NCBI GenBank assembly: GCA_009760855.2
Contig: WPIO01000005.1
Span: 3,967,501-4,031,500 of the forward strand
Source of the DNA: Cristatella mucedo
Taxonomy: Eukaryota > Bryozoa > Phylactolaemata > Cristatellidae
Direction: 5' to 3'
Length of the DNA stretch: 64,000 nucleotides
Made by a program: the position numbers and the translations under genes. Positions 22,750 through 35,509 of the stretch are shown one piece after another; the stretch's first letter is position 1; every line of letters begins with the position of its first letter. The notes under the pieces are model-generated. The model had not been told where the DNA came from and searched no databases. It saw only the letters and a program-made list of their open reading frames with translations.

Positions 22750-24430
22750 TGATAACCTAGGTAACACTCGTCCATTCTCTCTTCTGCCATTCCTATTGCT
22801 TATAATTGAACGAGTGGTGGCCCATCAGCTACAAGATTACATCAAGTTCATAAGATATTTCTAACAAGTCACAGTCGGAATTTAGAGCCATTGCTCAGAA
22901 GCAGCTCTGCTGAAGGTTTGGATAAGGGCTAGGCCTCACTGCTAGGTCTCCAAAATTTCGCAGCAGCATTTGGCACAATCGACCAGCAGATCCCTTTGGA
23001 GCACCTCTCGAGATGCGTATGTATCGCTGGCATGAGGATAAACTGGGTTAGGTCCTACCCCACCGAGATATGTCGGAGTATGGAAGTAAACGGCTGTCAG
23101 TCATCCAAGCAGCCCTGAAAGAGGTTCTCAGGGTTTTGGTCTTAGGGTTTTGGTCACCTACTACTTTTCATTATTCATACTCTCCCTCTGGCCGATGTCG
23201 TCGCCAAGCACAATTTTGGCATTGCATTTCTATACCGATGACACTTAGCTCGATCTATACCCTTCGACCATTCAAAGCCTTGCTCAGCATCTGACTCACT
23301 TGATTAAATTGAAGCCTGCATCGACGACATTTGCACTCGGATGACCACTAGCTTCCTGTAGCTTAGCAAAGACGAGACCAACTGAATATTGATGGGGAAG
23401 CTGAAAGTTAGAAGACCTCATGAATGGTTCATGGCATCAATCCAGTGACGTCTGCACACAATTTGGGCATGCTGTTTCAATCAAAAAGTCTAGCCATTGG
23501 ATGGGTACATTACTTCCATTGTCGTTTCGGCCTACTTTCAGCTGAGGAACATTTCCAAAATAAGGGCTTGCTTAGGCAACAGAATGACAGCCACAATAGT
23601 TCACACGTTTGTGACATCGCGTCTAGATTACTGCAATTCTCTCTAATCAGGACCTCCTAGCCTATGTCATTAATCGGCTGAAACTCGTGCAAGACTCAGG
23701 AGATATTGAGGTATGTCGTCAATGGCATAGCTGCCACATCACACAACTTCTGTCTGAGATTCTTGGCTCTTTTTCAAAGATTGAAGTGAATTAAGGATCC
23801 TCTCTTTGGCCTACAGATTGTTACACTCGCTTGCACCAGCCTAATTATCCGACCTCCATGCTAATCCACTCTGCTCTTGCACCACCTGCTTCTCCCCTTC
23901 CAGTTATTTCGTAGTTCCTCTAAGTTAAAATCTTTTGGTGATCGAGCCTTCATTTTTTCACATGGACCAAAAGTCTGTAAGTTGCTTCCGTCTTCACTCT
24001 CCACCTACATTGACTTAGCATCACATTACCTAAGTCTTAGCCGTTCAGCCTGTGCCCTGTGCCCAAGCGAACGTCTTTTTATCGGTGTGCTTTTCGTGCT
24101 TGCCTCTGCATGCACAGCACACTACCTGTACATGATTCAAAGCACAGTTACTACCCAGGGGTCCTACTAACCGGTGGCCCTGAGGGTCTCTCTGATTACT
24201 TTTGCATTCTCGTCTAAGCATGACACTTTGCTTGTCATTAACTCTTGGTCATTGCTTCTCTTGCTGGGATTTGTAAAGTGCCTGAATACAAATCTGGTTC
24301 TCTTAGGATGATATGCAAAAGACATTAGGGTTATTAAACAGTTGACATGCTTCCTTTTAAGTATACACACACGTTGCCTAGAAAGAGACTTGGCTCTCTT
24401 AGCCTGCTAATAAATGTTTCATCATTAATC
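22750..24430 (+). mobile_element. LINE Y, decayed reverse transcriptase copy
   Basis: RT remnants are in order but in broken frames: NFAAAFGTIDQQIPLEHLSR (block A), a LPLADVVAKHNFGIAF stretch before the destroyed YADD region, and a HNLGMLFQSK remnant. The C-terminal block FGDRAFIFSHGPKVCKLLPS follows. The 3' UTR from 24130 shares TAACTCTTGGTCATTGCTTC with 35220-35500. Multiple stops and frameshifts make it a dead copy. Confidence 0.8.
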
Positions 24431-24689
24431 TTATTAAAATAACCTTATCAGTAGCATTTGGATTATCTGATATTGTGAGACTAATTGCAGCAGGAATTGG
24501 ATGTGTTTGGATACGAGACGATAACAACATTTGGATAATAATAATAACAATACAAAATTTGAATATAACATAACGATAAATCTATGTTTCTTTCTAGGTA
24601 CTTTATATATGCTAGAGAGAAAGGATACAACTCTTGAAATATGATATGCCCATTGTCAGCATGCTCAAGCACGCGAAGGACAATTTATG

Positions 24690-25960
24690 GGAACCAGCAA
24701 ATTTAGTGAGGATCAGGTAGGTTTGTAGCTTCTTTTAAAATTTAATCGAGTCAGGAGATGTCAAAATGTCAGTCGACTCTAAGTTCCAGACTTTAGGAGT
24801 ATACAAACCTAACGCATGGTCTCCACAGGATTTCAGCTTTGTTAGAGGCTTAGTTAAGAAACTTGAAAAGCAGGTGGTGCAATGAGAAAGCTGCTGATTA
24901 AATATTTCCGAAAGGCTTGTCAAAGCAAGAGACTGAACAGATCTAAAAGTGGGTGAAAGAGCCTTGAAGTCGATTCCCCTGTGTCATGGGGAGCCAGTGC
25001 AGGTAATGAGAATTGGTCTAATTGGCAGTTGCGATGTCAAAGACAGAGAAGCCCAGATGCAGTGTTTTGCACCAACTGCTACCGTCTTATTGAACTGGCT
25101 AAAAGATCGGTAAGTTACAGAAGTGAGCTACATAAGTGAGTTATGAAAGTCTAGTCGGGATATAACAAATGTATTGACCAGCTGTGGTATGCTTATTTAA
25201 GCAAGCCGATTTTTGCAATGGTATGTAGCTGAAAGTATGCAGACTTGATTGTGGAGCTGATGCAGTCATTTAGCAAAAGATCATTTTGAAAGAGGACACA
25301 CATATTGCACGCAGAGGTGGCAGGAGATATGCTGGCCGAATCCATTTTTAGGTTTAGGTTTTCAAATTTTGAGTAATTCTGGGTTTGCCAAAAACTCAGT
25401 AAGCTGGTTGGTTGGCTTTATCTTCATACGATTTGAGAAAGTTTTGCTGCCATCCAAGTGCGAATGTCAGCAATATATACGGCAGAGCAGTGAAGAGAGT
25501 TGACATGCTTACAGAAAGGGAGGAATATAAGCACAGGCACATCTCATCTGCATAAAATTAAAGCCCAGACAGTGTGTGAAAGTTAAATCGGCAAGACTTG
25601 GGGATTAATGGTAAGAATCGCTGCCGAGAGGTCCAGCAGAACTAGCAGAGAGACTACTCAAGTCAGCATTGCTCAGAGGGTCAGTGTAAAGTCGCAGTAG
25701 TGCCGACTCTGTTGATTAATTCAGCTCTAAAACCTGACCGGAACTTGTAAGATTTGAAGTCTTTATATAAGTTGGCTTTCTCCCATAACCATAGCCGACA
25801 ATAGCTTACAGTACGCACAAGAAATAATCCATTGGAAATGCAGGGCCCTTGCAATGTGATAGAGTGCTGGCTGTAAGCTCTGCCGTACTCATTATTTATG
25901 TTTAATAGATATAGCTCATCAAACGCTGATTGCCTAGGCTCTTTCAACCTAATCTTAGAC
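24690..25960 (-). mobile_element. LINE Y, decayed reverse transcriptase copy
   Basis: On the minus strand the C-terminal region reads PLTKLKSCGDHALGLYTPKVW and continues to DSIKF then KKLQTYL. Further 5' (25400-25960) lie remnants of the palm and upstream region parallel to 37800-38520. The frames are badly broken. Confidence 0.7.
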
Positions 25961-26423
25961 CATTAGATTTTTACAACAAATGTCATTACAGATAGGACAA
26001 GCTTGCAGAAATAGCATTGCAGGTTTGGTTTGAGAGAATGTCTGAAGTTCAGCTTACATCATTCCCTCTTGCAACGAAGCTTTCAAAAATAAGGTCTTAG
26101 GAGCTCCACCCCAGTTTCGGAAGATGTCTTAATTTGGAACAGCACGATTAGCTAAGCCGAATCATTGCAGGATTGAAGGATAGAAGTCATAGCTCCTACA
26201 TGCTCCAGCCTCGACCATGTGGGTAGGAAGTGAAAATAGGTTTTAGAACGAAATGCAGAAAGTTACACTTTTTTGACAGCAGCTGACTTGATAGCTCTAT
26301 GCAGCGATCCACTGCAATTGTGTTGATAAAATCATATGCTGGGGATATAGCCACAGGAGCACGAAGATGCAAGTTAATTTTGGCAAACTATTTCTTATTT
26401 TAATCGACATCTTGGAATCAAAT

Positions 26424-26470
26424 GTAATGTAATGCATCTCCGTCTGTAACTCCACAAAGTCATAAAGATC
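26424..26470 (-). mobile_element. LINE X 3' tail fragment
   Basis: AATGTAATGTAATGCATCTCC and then GTCTGTAACTCCACAAAGTC match the extreme 3' end of LINE X. Under 50 bp remain. Confidence 0.7.
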
Positions 26471-27393
26471 AAAGGAATTCATCAGCTTCCACAGCCGCAT
26501 GGGGTGGTAAGTTTGTGTTTATTCGCAGCAGCTTGGCCGATCCCGCGTCCTCCTATGCCTCACAGAAACCCGACTCGCAACAGGGTGGCAGCATCCTGGG
26601 CTGGCTTCGGCACTCCCATCTTCCCACAATAGCTCAGCGTAGCTTGGCTGCCACCACGATGCAGCATCGTGCATGCCAAACAGGCACTGCCACCATTGCA
26701 GCCAGCTGAGCATGTTTGACGATAGTGTTGCCAAAGCAGCAGTAGCAGTCAGCAGTGGCAGCAATAGCCTGGCAATAGCTTAGAGCTTCAAGCTGTCGGG
26801 GTGGGAATAAGTAAGCCATGAGCAATTCCGAGGGATTCCTCCCTAGGATGGCCAGCTTAGAGTCTGACCGTCAGTCGGCTGGTTATGCTCAATCGAGAGA
26901 TGTTCGTTTCTAGGCAGTGAAGGATTAGTAATAACCGGTTTCATTTAAGAGACTGGCAATGAATGGCCTGACCTTCTTATCAGCCACACCCACACCAACC
27001 CCATCCCTAAGGCAGCCTCCGGCTGTGCCGGCAGCGTGCAGCCTCTGATCTAGATAAGCCGGGATTAGGATTTGCCTCTGGAAGCCTAATGAATGGATTT
27101 TAATGGCACCGTCGTCAGAACTGGACCCTAAGCCTTGGAGCTCAGGCTGCTGGGATTCTACAGCCATTAAAGATGATTAATGCACATGCTCATTCCCAGG
27201 CTGTAAAGCTGTAATGGTTCCTATGACGTTGATGACCCCCCCCCCCAGCAGCATTCCAAGGGTAAAAGGGACAGGGCTCTAGAGGAGCTGAATGCTCTCG
27301 GCTGTAAGAACTTGCATCTTCAGCTCTGGCTTGTGGCAGGAAGGCTGGCCATGATCACTGGCTGCGTGCCAGAGAACATTACAACATTACTTT

Positions 27394-27435
27394 GCTAAAA
27401 AGAAGCTGCTGAATTAGCTACACTTTATTTTACTT
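27394..27435 (+). repeat. SINE-A 3' fragment
   Basis: AAAAGAAGCTGCTGAATTAGCT corresponds to the last 20-odd bases of SINE-A and is followed by a TTTTA-type tail. Confidence 0.55.
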
Positions 27436-28829
27436 TCGGATGCCATACTGCATCTCTGTGACTGTCGGTTGATTGGACCAGAATGCTTTAAGCGGCCTGA
27501 TGCACTACCCATTATATAAACATGCACAGATACACGTGCCTCGTCCTGGTGTGTGTGCATTTTGTGGAAGAGCATGTATGGGCATGTGCATCCATTTGCG
27601 TTTGTAGATACCTCGTCAAAAGCTATCTTAACGAGCTGGCTTGTATGGAAGGGTCGTGCAGTGCACCGGTACTGCAATGGCAGGCAGGAAAATTAGAGCT
27701 AGAAATTGCTGTTAAGTGTTAATCTTTCTCAGTAAGAGATCCTTCTCATGGAAACTGATTGGAATTAGCACCGTATTTTGCTTAACCAAGGAAAGCATGG
27801 GATCAACAGAATAACTTCGACGTTTTGGCCTACGACAGAGCTAATGGCACTGAAAAAGCCTTGCATGCCAGATACTAACATACTAAGTGATATCAGAATT
27901 GTATGCACTGCCAGAGGCCAACTCAGCTGTCCAAGCATGTTCTGCACGACCCATTGGTCCGAGCTGTGTCTGCCACAGCGACTTGTTCCAACGGCTGAGG
28001 CAGCAACTAACACTTAAAGTCAACGATTGACAGAGTGAGGTACGGTTCTCAGCTGCAGGCATGAGCACCGAACGATGTCCCTGCTGTCAGAAGACAAGCC
28101 TGAAGGTGCTTGTACATTACCATGTGCGGGCAATAGCCTGTGGCCAGTCGGATATCTGTGCCAGTAGGCTCAACGGCTATGCAGCTTGGCATCTTGATGG
28201 CGATTCAACTTCAGATTGCTTAAACAGTAAAAGTAAGCCAACTTAGGCGAGCTGTGCCTTGTCTGCCTATGGCTGACTGGAGCCGCTGAATAACTCTCGA
28301 TGGCTGCAACTCGGCCGACTATCTCGCGACGCTGTACTTACACTGTTAGTTGATGCTGATGCGTTTTTTAGGCTGCCGTTGCCGTCAGTGGCTTTGCACT
28401 TGGCAATTAGCCACGTGCATCGAATCGGGACCAGTTGAAGTGTGTAGGTAGCAGATGGTTCCTCTTTCATCAGTGCGAAGCATTGTCTATAAACAAACAC
28501 ATTCCGACGGTGGCACGCGTCATTAAAGGCTCCCAGTGCCCCCAAGCAATCAGAGAGCCTTGCCTAGCTGGCTGAGTGCATACCGTGAAGACCATTGTAC
28601 TGGCTTCCGGCGATTCTGCCGTAAGAGTAGATGCCGCAGTAAGCGCAGCAGAATATAAGGGCATTTGACAACCCCAACCTCAAAAAAGGCTGCGAGCAGC
28701 AAGCAGTGCACGATCGAACCAGGCCTTGAAAGGCTGATGCCTTCGGCCAGATTTGAAGTGTTTTCTAATCGGCTTTACTTAATGTTTGCTCTTTGAGTCG
28801 ATGACGGTTTCGACGGCTGATTGTCTCTT

Positions 28830-28935
28830 AAACCCAAAAAACTCAAGCCCAAAAAATGCAAAACCATAAGTTGTAAACCCCAAAACATGCAACCATTAAA
28901 TTCTAACCCAAAATCCTAAACCCTAAGCTACAAAG
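28830..28935 (+). repeat. Degenerate AAACCC / AACCCTAA-like run
   Basis: Repeated A-rich and CCC motifs, such as AAACCCAAAAA, TAAACCCCAAAA and CCTAAACCCTAAGC, occur at irregular spacing over about 100 bp. It resembles decayed telomere-type or A-rich minisatellite sequence. Confidence 0.45.
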
Positions 28936-31837
28936 ATAACTAAAACATGTTTGTTAAACGTAAATATAAAGATGTTGGCAAACATGGCGACTATCTTTAA
29001 CTGCCTGCTATGAGCACTGTGCACATTTAAGATCTGTCGCTGCTGTACGAACAACCGACGCTGTATTAGCTGATTAAACTGTCTGGTTTCTTTTATGGTA
29101 GATGAACTGCTGCAGCTTTCACCCAGATGGTCTCAAATCGGCAACTCAGGTCGTTAAGTGTGAACATCTTGCCACTGGACTAATACCCAGTGGAGGACTA
29201 TGCAAGTAATGTATTGGTAATGTTGCTGCAGTGTGGTCGCACTGATCAGGCTGCTTACGACTCTGTCATTTTAAGTCGGGCCTTAGTGGGCAAGCTGACT
29301 GTGTGGACAATGGCAAAAACCCCATCGTCAGCAGGAGTTGAGCCCTAGTATGCAATGCCCGAGACCTGTATGACACTGTTCACCAGGCCACCGGACAACC
29401 CCTCTCACGGTGGTAGCTGCATGCTGCGCTGCATACGTACGCACCGGTAGCATTGCATCACTGCCATTCGCTGAGCTGCGAGCCAAACTAGAGCAGCTCA
29501 GGCTCAGGTTGGAGCAGCGTCTTGGTTGCTCGAGCCATCCGATGGCCTCGTGCTGCCCAGCGCTGCCAAAGCAGGCAGGCACTACCGGGAGGAAACACTC
29601 TTCTTCGGCATCACGACGCTTAGTCTTCGAGGCTTTGTGGAGGAGTCGACGACTGGTGCACACGTACATGCACACATGTGCGCGCGTGCATGCACGTACA
29701 CACGCAAGCAGTCTCCCTGAATGAGTAGGCGAGCTCGTGGCCAGGTGCTAGCTGCATGTTTCTTGGAATACAGCCTTGCCAGTGACTAGCAAAGGAGATA
29801 TGCAAAGGGGAAGGCAAAGGAGATATTCGAGTGCACCCTTTTGCTCTCCTGCACGGTTACCCGCATATCAAGCTTCGGCAACACTCATCTCCTCGCCAAC
29901 GTAGTCGTTCCGCGAAGACACGTGGCAGCAGCAGCAGCAGGAGCTGCGGAGCTGCGTCCGAGCCGTCTGCTCGTCGACTGACGCCTACTGCCTGGCTCGG
30001 TCTGTCGAGCTCTCGACTGGCCTATGCTTCGCTCCTTTAGGTGGGGGTCGTCGATGCCCGACTTCTGCTTGTCAGCAGCAGTCCATGCGCATGCAGGTGT
30101 GACGTAGTCAGGACTAAGCCAAAGGGAGGCAGTACTCGACCTTGCCATGGAGGAATCCAATCACAAGAAGGCTGCTGAAGGAGTGCATCAAGAGGCTTGG
30201 CCCCTAACTAACCCTTTCTGGTTAGTCCAATGGCAGGCAGTGTCCATTGGCCCTTGTCACTGGGCCTATGCACCTCGAAGTGCATGCAGTGCTGCCCTTT
30301 TCCGGGCATAGCTACAATCCACTGCTCAGCCCCTGCTATATGCAGTACTTTCCCCGTCCCTCGTGCAGTCATTTGTTCAGCTTAGCACCGGCTGATAACA
30401 TGCTCAGATGCTTTTCCCTCGTAGCAGCTGATATCAGCAGCGCGACTCGGTGACCTGCGGTCTCTAGCTACCAAAGCCTTGCTTCTTCCTTAGCATTTTT
30501 TGTAGTTACCCTAGCATCGTCTTGAATTATCTAGACCCTAAATCTTAACGCTCATTGCCGATCTTGAGCCGGACATAGACAGCTTTGGTCTTGGGTTCGC
30601 CCACCTAAGTCCAAGTCGGAACAGAGCCAGTGAGCAAGCAGCAAGCAGCACGGTGTGAATGGCCTCGACTTCGAACGGTACTTCCGCTTTAATAAACTGC
30701 TGGCTTTTCCTTTCAATCGCCTCGGTACTATTTGCTGCTGCTGCTGCTCTACGCTGTGTCTGGTTTACTTTTATAGATCTGTCCACGTTAACACCACTCG
30801 GACCATGGGTTGTTCAAGGCTGTCCGGTCTCGATGTGTTATCGATATAAGACGCACGCCAAGCATAGCCACTCACATTGCTTTGATACAGCATGCAGGTC
30901 TTTTCTTAAAACTATTACCCCAAAATGCCAATAGACATTTTTTCCACATGGTTGGCAGGCATTAAGACAGAATCGAAGCGAATGGAACTGCTTAGCTCTT
31001 CCAGCCTGGCCGTAGAGTGAACTGGGTGCGCTGCTCAGAACTAGGTCCCCACATCGGCATGCTTTTGCAGTGCAAACATGACTGTTTTGCCGGGCGAATG
31101 CAGGCTCGGACACCACCTAGGAGATTGCGGCTATTCCGGATCGGCGATTGCCAATGGGCACAAGTACGTGATGGACACCGAGAGAAATGCAGCTCCCTGC
31201 AGCGACTGAGCTTGAGGTTGGTATCATTTGCCTACGCGTAAGGCCCACGCCAACTTCACATCGGTTGCCCATCCCAACTAGCCACGATTTGTCTAGCTAT
31301 TACCCAGCCTGCCTGCCTGCCTGCTGCTCTTTGGACAGCTACAAGCTCATCGCCACTGGTCGGCCGTCGCCCTGGCTCTGGCCTGGCCTCAGCCGATTCC
31401 AGATCAAGGCGCCGTAGGCCGAGCAGTAGCAGCTGCACTCTGCCCCTGTCTAAGCAAGCGCGTTCTCGGGCTGGCCACATGTCTCCTCCTCTTCATCTGC
31501 CTACGCCTCGGCTGCATGCTCTCAGCCTACTACATTACTCTCCGAACGCGCCTGGATTTGGCATTCCCCTGTCGCACCTGTTCTCCACTGCTCGAGAGCT
31601 ATACAGACACCCGGCTGCCGGTTCGTTCGGCACATATCCATCTGAACCAGCTGCATCGCTTTCCTCGGCATCGAGCTAATGTCAGTCCAAATAAGAGTAG
31701 ATTCTTCCTAGCTGCTGCTTGCTGCCGGGCAGCGCTGGCTGGCTGCTGCTGCTGGCTCCCGTGCAGAGGGAGACAGCCTAAAAGGCAAACAGCTCGAACG
31801 ATCATCTCAAACCACACCCATTTGAGGGGCGCAGGCA

Positions 31838-31895
31838 GCGCTGGTGCTGGTACTGGTGCTGGTACTGGTGCTGCTGGATGGATGGATGGATGGGG
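31838..31895 (+). repeat. GGTGCTGGTACT minisatellite and (GGAT)n
   Basis: About three 12-bp GGTGCTGGTACT units are followed by four GGAT units. A Pro-Ala frame on the minus strand derives from it. Confidence 0.8.
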
Positions 31896-32189
31896 CATCC
31901 GAGCGTGCTGCTTTGCTTGCTCGATCGCATCGAGATAGGTCACTGCACACACCACACGCCAGCTCCCTAGAGCCTAGATAAGCAGCGGTTCCAGGGGCTA
32001 TGGCTAGCTAGCTGCAGCTGCACAATGACGTGAGTGCTAGACGCCGCCCAGCCACGGCAAACTCATGCAGACAACAGTCGCTTGCTAACGGTACTGCCGT
32101 AATGACCTGGCTGCAGTTCTTGCTTGCCACACCGGGCAGGATTGGTCAGTGTGCAGCGACTTGAACAATGCTGAGCAAAAAAAAATACT

Positions 32190-32353
32190 AGCTGATTAAA
32201 CAGCCTCTTTTTGTATAGCTACAGAAGAGCCTTTACGGCTATCACCACCGCTTGCAGTGGCGATAAAGAGTCGCCCACCGCACGAATCGAACCCACGACC
32301 TCGGTCCCGAGGTCGTGAAAGCAACCGCCTTACCTAGTGTGCCATCACGGCTC
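32190..32353 (-). repeat. SINE-A, full-length copy
   Basis: Nearly identical in structure to 6482-6646: head GAGCCGTGATGGCACACTAG, B box GGGTTCGATTC, GCCACTGCAAGCGGTGGTGA body and 3' end AATCAGCT, with a T-rich tail (32179-32189). Confidence 0.9.
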
Positions 32354-32808
32354 CCCACCCCCTCCAATCATGCCGACTGCAACAGCAGGCGAGCAATGAG
32401 CCCATGCTTACCTAAAGAGCGCCCAGCTTGTGGGACCTACTCGGTCGTCTCGGTTGTCAGTAGAAGGCGAATTTGAAGAAATCGCTTTCGACGCAGTGAC
32501 CAAGGATGCGTGCGCTCGTAGGTGGCTTGAGCTCTACATGGAATCACTGTACCTGGGCTGGTAGCGCATGATAGTGCAGGCCTGTATGATGGTGCAGGAT
32601 AGGCCTGCACCATTGCACGATATAGCAGCAACGTTCCTTGATGGCTTCCCAACAGCAGCAGCAGCAGCAACTGCTTCGGCAGCAACAGCAGCATAAGTAC
32701 AGACTGACGTGAATAACTGCTTCTGCTCAAAGGGCAGGCAGGCACACTAGAAACGTTCCTTGTGGCCTGGTCCGAGTTGTCTGGGATGGCTGGTGGTTAA
32801 ACGAATGT

Positions 32809-32956
32809 AATTCGTTTGTATAGCGCCCTAAGAGAACTCTCTATTCAGGTGCTTCACAAATGCCACGGGGCTCAAGCCCACAACTTAAGTCATCAAATAC
32901 AGTCACCTTTACCTTGGTTGCGGAGATCACCTTAACAGTTCGGCCAAACCAGCGCG
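32809..32956 (-). repeat. SINE-B copy
   Basis: The minus strand has a tRNA-like head TGGTTTGGCCGAAC, B box GGGCTTGAGCCC and 3' end GAAGCACCTGAATAGAGAG, then TTCTCTTAGGGCGCTATAC. The terminal AAACGAATT is typical of the family. Confidence 0.85.
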
Positions 32957-34140
32957 ACTTATGCCACCAACGTGGAATCACTCTTTAAATAAGCAAGATA
33001 GCGTTCATATGTCCAGTTTTTTGGGTACTTTGATGATCCGGAGGGAAAGCAGCTGTTTAGAAAATGGCACCAACGCCTGGTCACAGTAAATAGCAGCAAT
33101 TGTGCTATACTTGTTCCCTAGTTCTGCAGGAATCTCTTCCAAAAATACATCCTCTTGCTTACAATAAGGCGGTAGCAAAGCACAAAAGCCTTTTCATTCA
33201 CACTTAATTTTACTTAATTTAGGAGCTGTGAGATGTTGGATATGCCACAAATGCACACTTCCTCAAAACAACAGCTTTAGTCTACACTCTTATTTGGGCT
33301 ATGCCTTACATAATGGACTTGCACTGTGCATACTGAAAGCACACAGTGTAATGTGATACAGAAAGCAAGTGATATATAGTAAGCCATAAGCCCACAGAAA
33401 GATATGGTGGTGATCACTCAGTATAACATCAATATTGTAGCAAAATCACGGGGTTGCGTTTGAACGCACATGCCAGTATGCACTGTAGCCAGGAACCGTA
33501 GCAGCCGTGCGCAACGGTTTCAAAGCTTAGGTACTCCTAGCTGAGCAGCAGCCACAGACTTTATCAAACGCAGGGCTCACTCACAATGGGCACACACGAG
33601 CTTAGATAATCTTATCATTGGCTGCTGATGCGATCGGGGCATTCCTTTCTCTTGTCGTTTGGTGGTGCACGGTTCGATGGAACTTTTTATCTGAAACAAA
33701 TTGAGATAACTGACTTATGTGGCTGGTACAAGAAGACTCACTGCCATGCTGCTTGGTGGATATACTAGTCTGGAGTTGTTGTCTACTTACCTGCTGAACG
33801 CCCCATCACACCTGCATAATTTGTGTCATTATTTCAGCTAGTGACCCCAAACACCAATTGACAATTCAGGCTTTGAGTTGATGCAAAGCTTTCATCTCTT
33901 CATTATCGGCTTACAGCCCTCGGTGATAAAAAAGCCAATCTACGGTTGCAAAAGCAAGATGAACTAGTACTTTTATTGCTCCCACGAGTATGCTCAAACA
34001 CAAGTGCTGATTTTCCCTATGATGTTGAAATTTATTTCACCTCACTTGTTGGTGTTTAGGTGTCGGCGATGACGTCTGGGCATCTTGAAGTAGGTAACTC
34101 GACATAAGGGTGCGGGACAAAAGCTCACCGGCATAAGCAT
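32957..34140. other. No recognisable gene
   Basis: Ordinary AT-rich sequence with short frames only. Confidence 0.3.
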
Positions 34141-34610
34141 GTAATGTAATGTAGTGTAATGTATCTCTGTCAGTAACTCCACAAAGTCATAAAGACCATG
34201 TGGGTGTTACGCAGGAGAGTTTTGAATAGCGCACTCACAGCCTAAGTGGCTTTCGGTACGCATTCGGTAGCCAACAGACTTTGTCTCACGCAACAAAGAC
34301 AAAGTGGGAAGCATAGCAGAGTCAGGAGAGCAGTTGAGGTAGTGAGTAGCATAGAAGTAGCAGTTCAGGACCGCTGAAAAAGATGTGCCATAGTCGGCAG
34401 TTGGAGAGTAGATGTCGTTGCGTAAGAATTGTGGAAGCGAGTTCCACAGTCTAGGACCTGCAGAGCTAAAGCTTCTGTCGCCAACTGTCTTTAGGCGGAG
34501 GAAAGGGACAGCTAATTTATTGTCCACACAGCATGCAACGACATAAGCACGCAGGTTAAAAGAGCACAGACAAATACATGAAAAAAATAACTTTAAGAAA
34601 TGCTGGGTTA
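34141..34610 (-). mobile_element. LINE X 3' fragment
   Basis: The minus-strand frame reads LRLKTVGDRSFSSAGPRLWN and SLPQFLRNDIY, then ends GYRMRTESHLGCECAIQNSP close to the terminus. The (ATTAC)-type tail lies at 34141-34160. It is the best preserved C-terminus of the family here. Confidence 0.85.
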
Positions 34611-35219
34611 AATAGATATTCATAATTAGAGATTTTTATTAGAGGAAATAAATACTACATAAAACTAAAAGAATCTCTCCTGTAATTTCAATTTCAAACA
34701 GTAACCACAGTTTTCAATAGTAATATCGTATACTAATTATAAATAAATTTCAATCTGATCGTTATGAAGTCTTCTCAACAGTCACAGTTCTTGAGTGAGT
34801 TCATGAAACAATTACCAAATTAAATTTGTATGCTATGCTTGAATAAAATTAAACTAATCATGTACAAGTTCACTAGTTACTTTTTTAATGTGATAACTTT
34901 AACATTTAATTGCGTTTTATGCCAACCGTTATAACTGCTTCATGTAGAGTTAATATTAATTTAATTTTAATAGGATTTCTATTATTGTTGCACAACAGAA
35001 ATTGCCTTATTAGTGCTTGATGGAACTGGAAATACTATTGTTACTTCCACATCATTTGTGTAATGTAATATTTTTTTCTTCTTGGTCTAATAGTAATTGA
35101 TTTGGAAGACAGAAAGTCAGTGAAATAAAGTATATTTACGAAAAGAATATAGTTATAGGCTTTTGTCATGCCCACATTTGTTGGGGTTGTTAGCATTGCC
35201 TGCTTTTATTAGCCCGCTT
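34611..35219. other. AT-rich stretch, no recognisable gene
   Basis: One of the most AT-rich parts of the window. No coding signal or known repeat is seen. Confidence 0.3.
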
Positions 35220-35500
35220 TTGTCTTGCATGTTTTTGCTATGGTGCCGTTGAATTGTCACTATTTATTACTATTATTACTATTTATCACATTACATGCTT
35301 ACCTAGGCATGATTCAGCGATTGTTCCAAACTAGGGGTCCTACTGAACCAGTGGCTTCGAGTTTCTTCTGGAGTGCCTTTGCATGCTGGCCTCAGCATGA
35401 TTCTTGTGTGATTTTTCTTTCTTGTCTAAGCACGAGACTTGCATATCATCAACTCTTGGTTATTGCTTCTCTTGCAACAAGCTTTAAATCGCCACCCAGC
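35220..35500 (+). mobile_element. LINE Y 3' UTR fragment
   Basis: Shares AACTAGGGGTCCTACTGAACC, TTGTCTAAGCACGAGAC and CATCAACTCTTGGTTATTGC with 24130-24260 in the same order. Confidence 0.65.
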
Positions 35501-35509
35501 TGACCAGTC

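Larger units (their letters stand above)
26471..32189. other. Long stretch without a recognisable gene
   Basis: Apart from a SINE-A fragment at 27394 and degenerate AACCCTAA-like sequence at 28830-28935, I see mostly single-copy sequence. Frames such as 29885-30160 (minus, 91 codons) and 31516-31955 (both strands) lack domains. The sequence becomes more GC-rich and CAG/CTG-rich from 29.3 to 32.1 kb, which could hide short exons. Confidence 0.3.
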
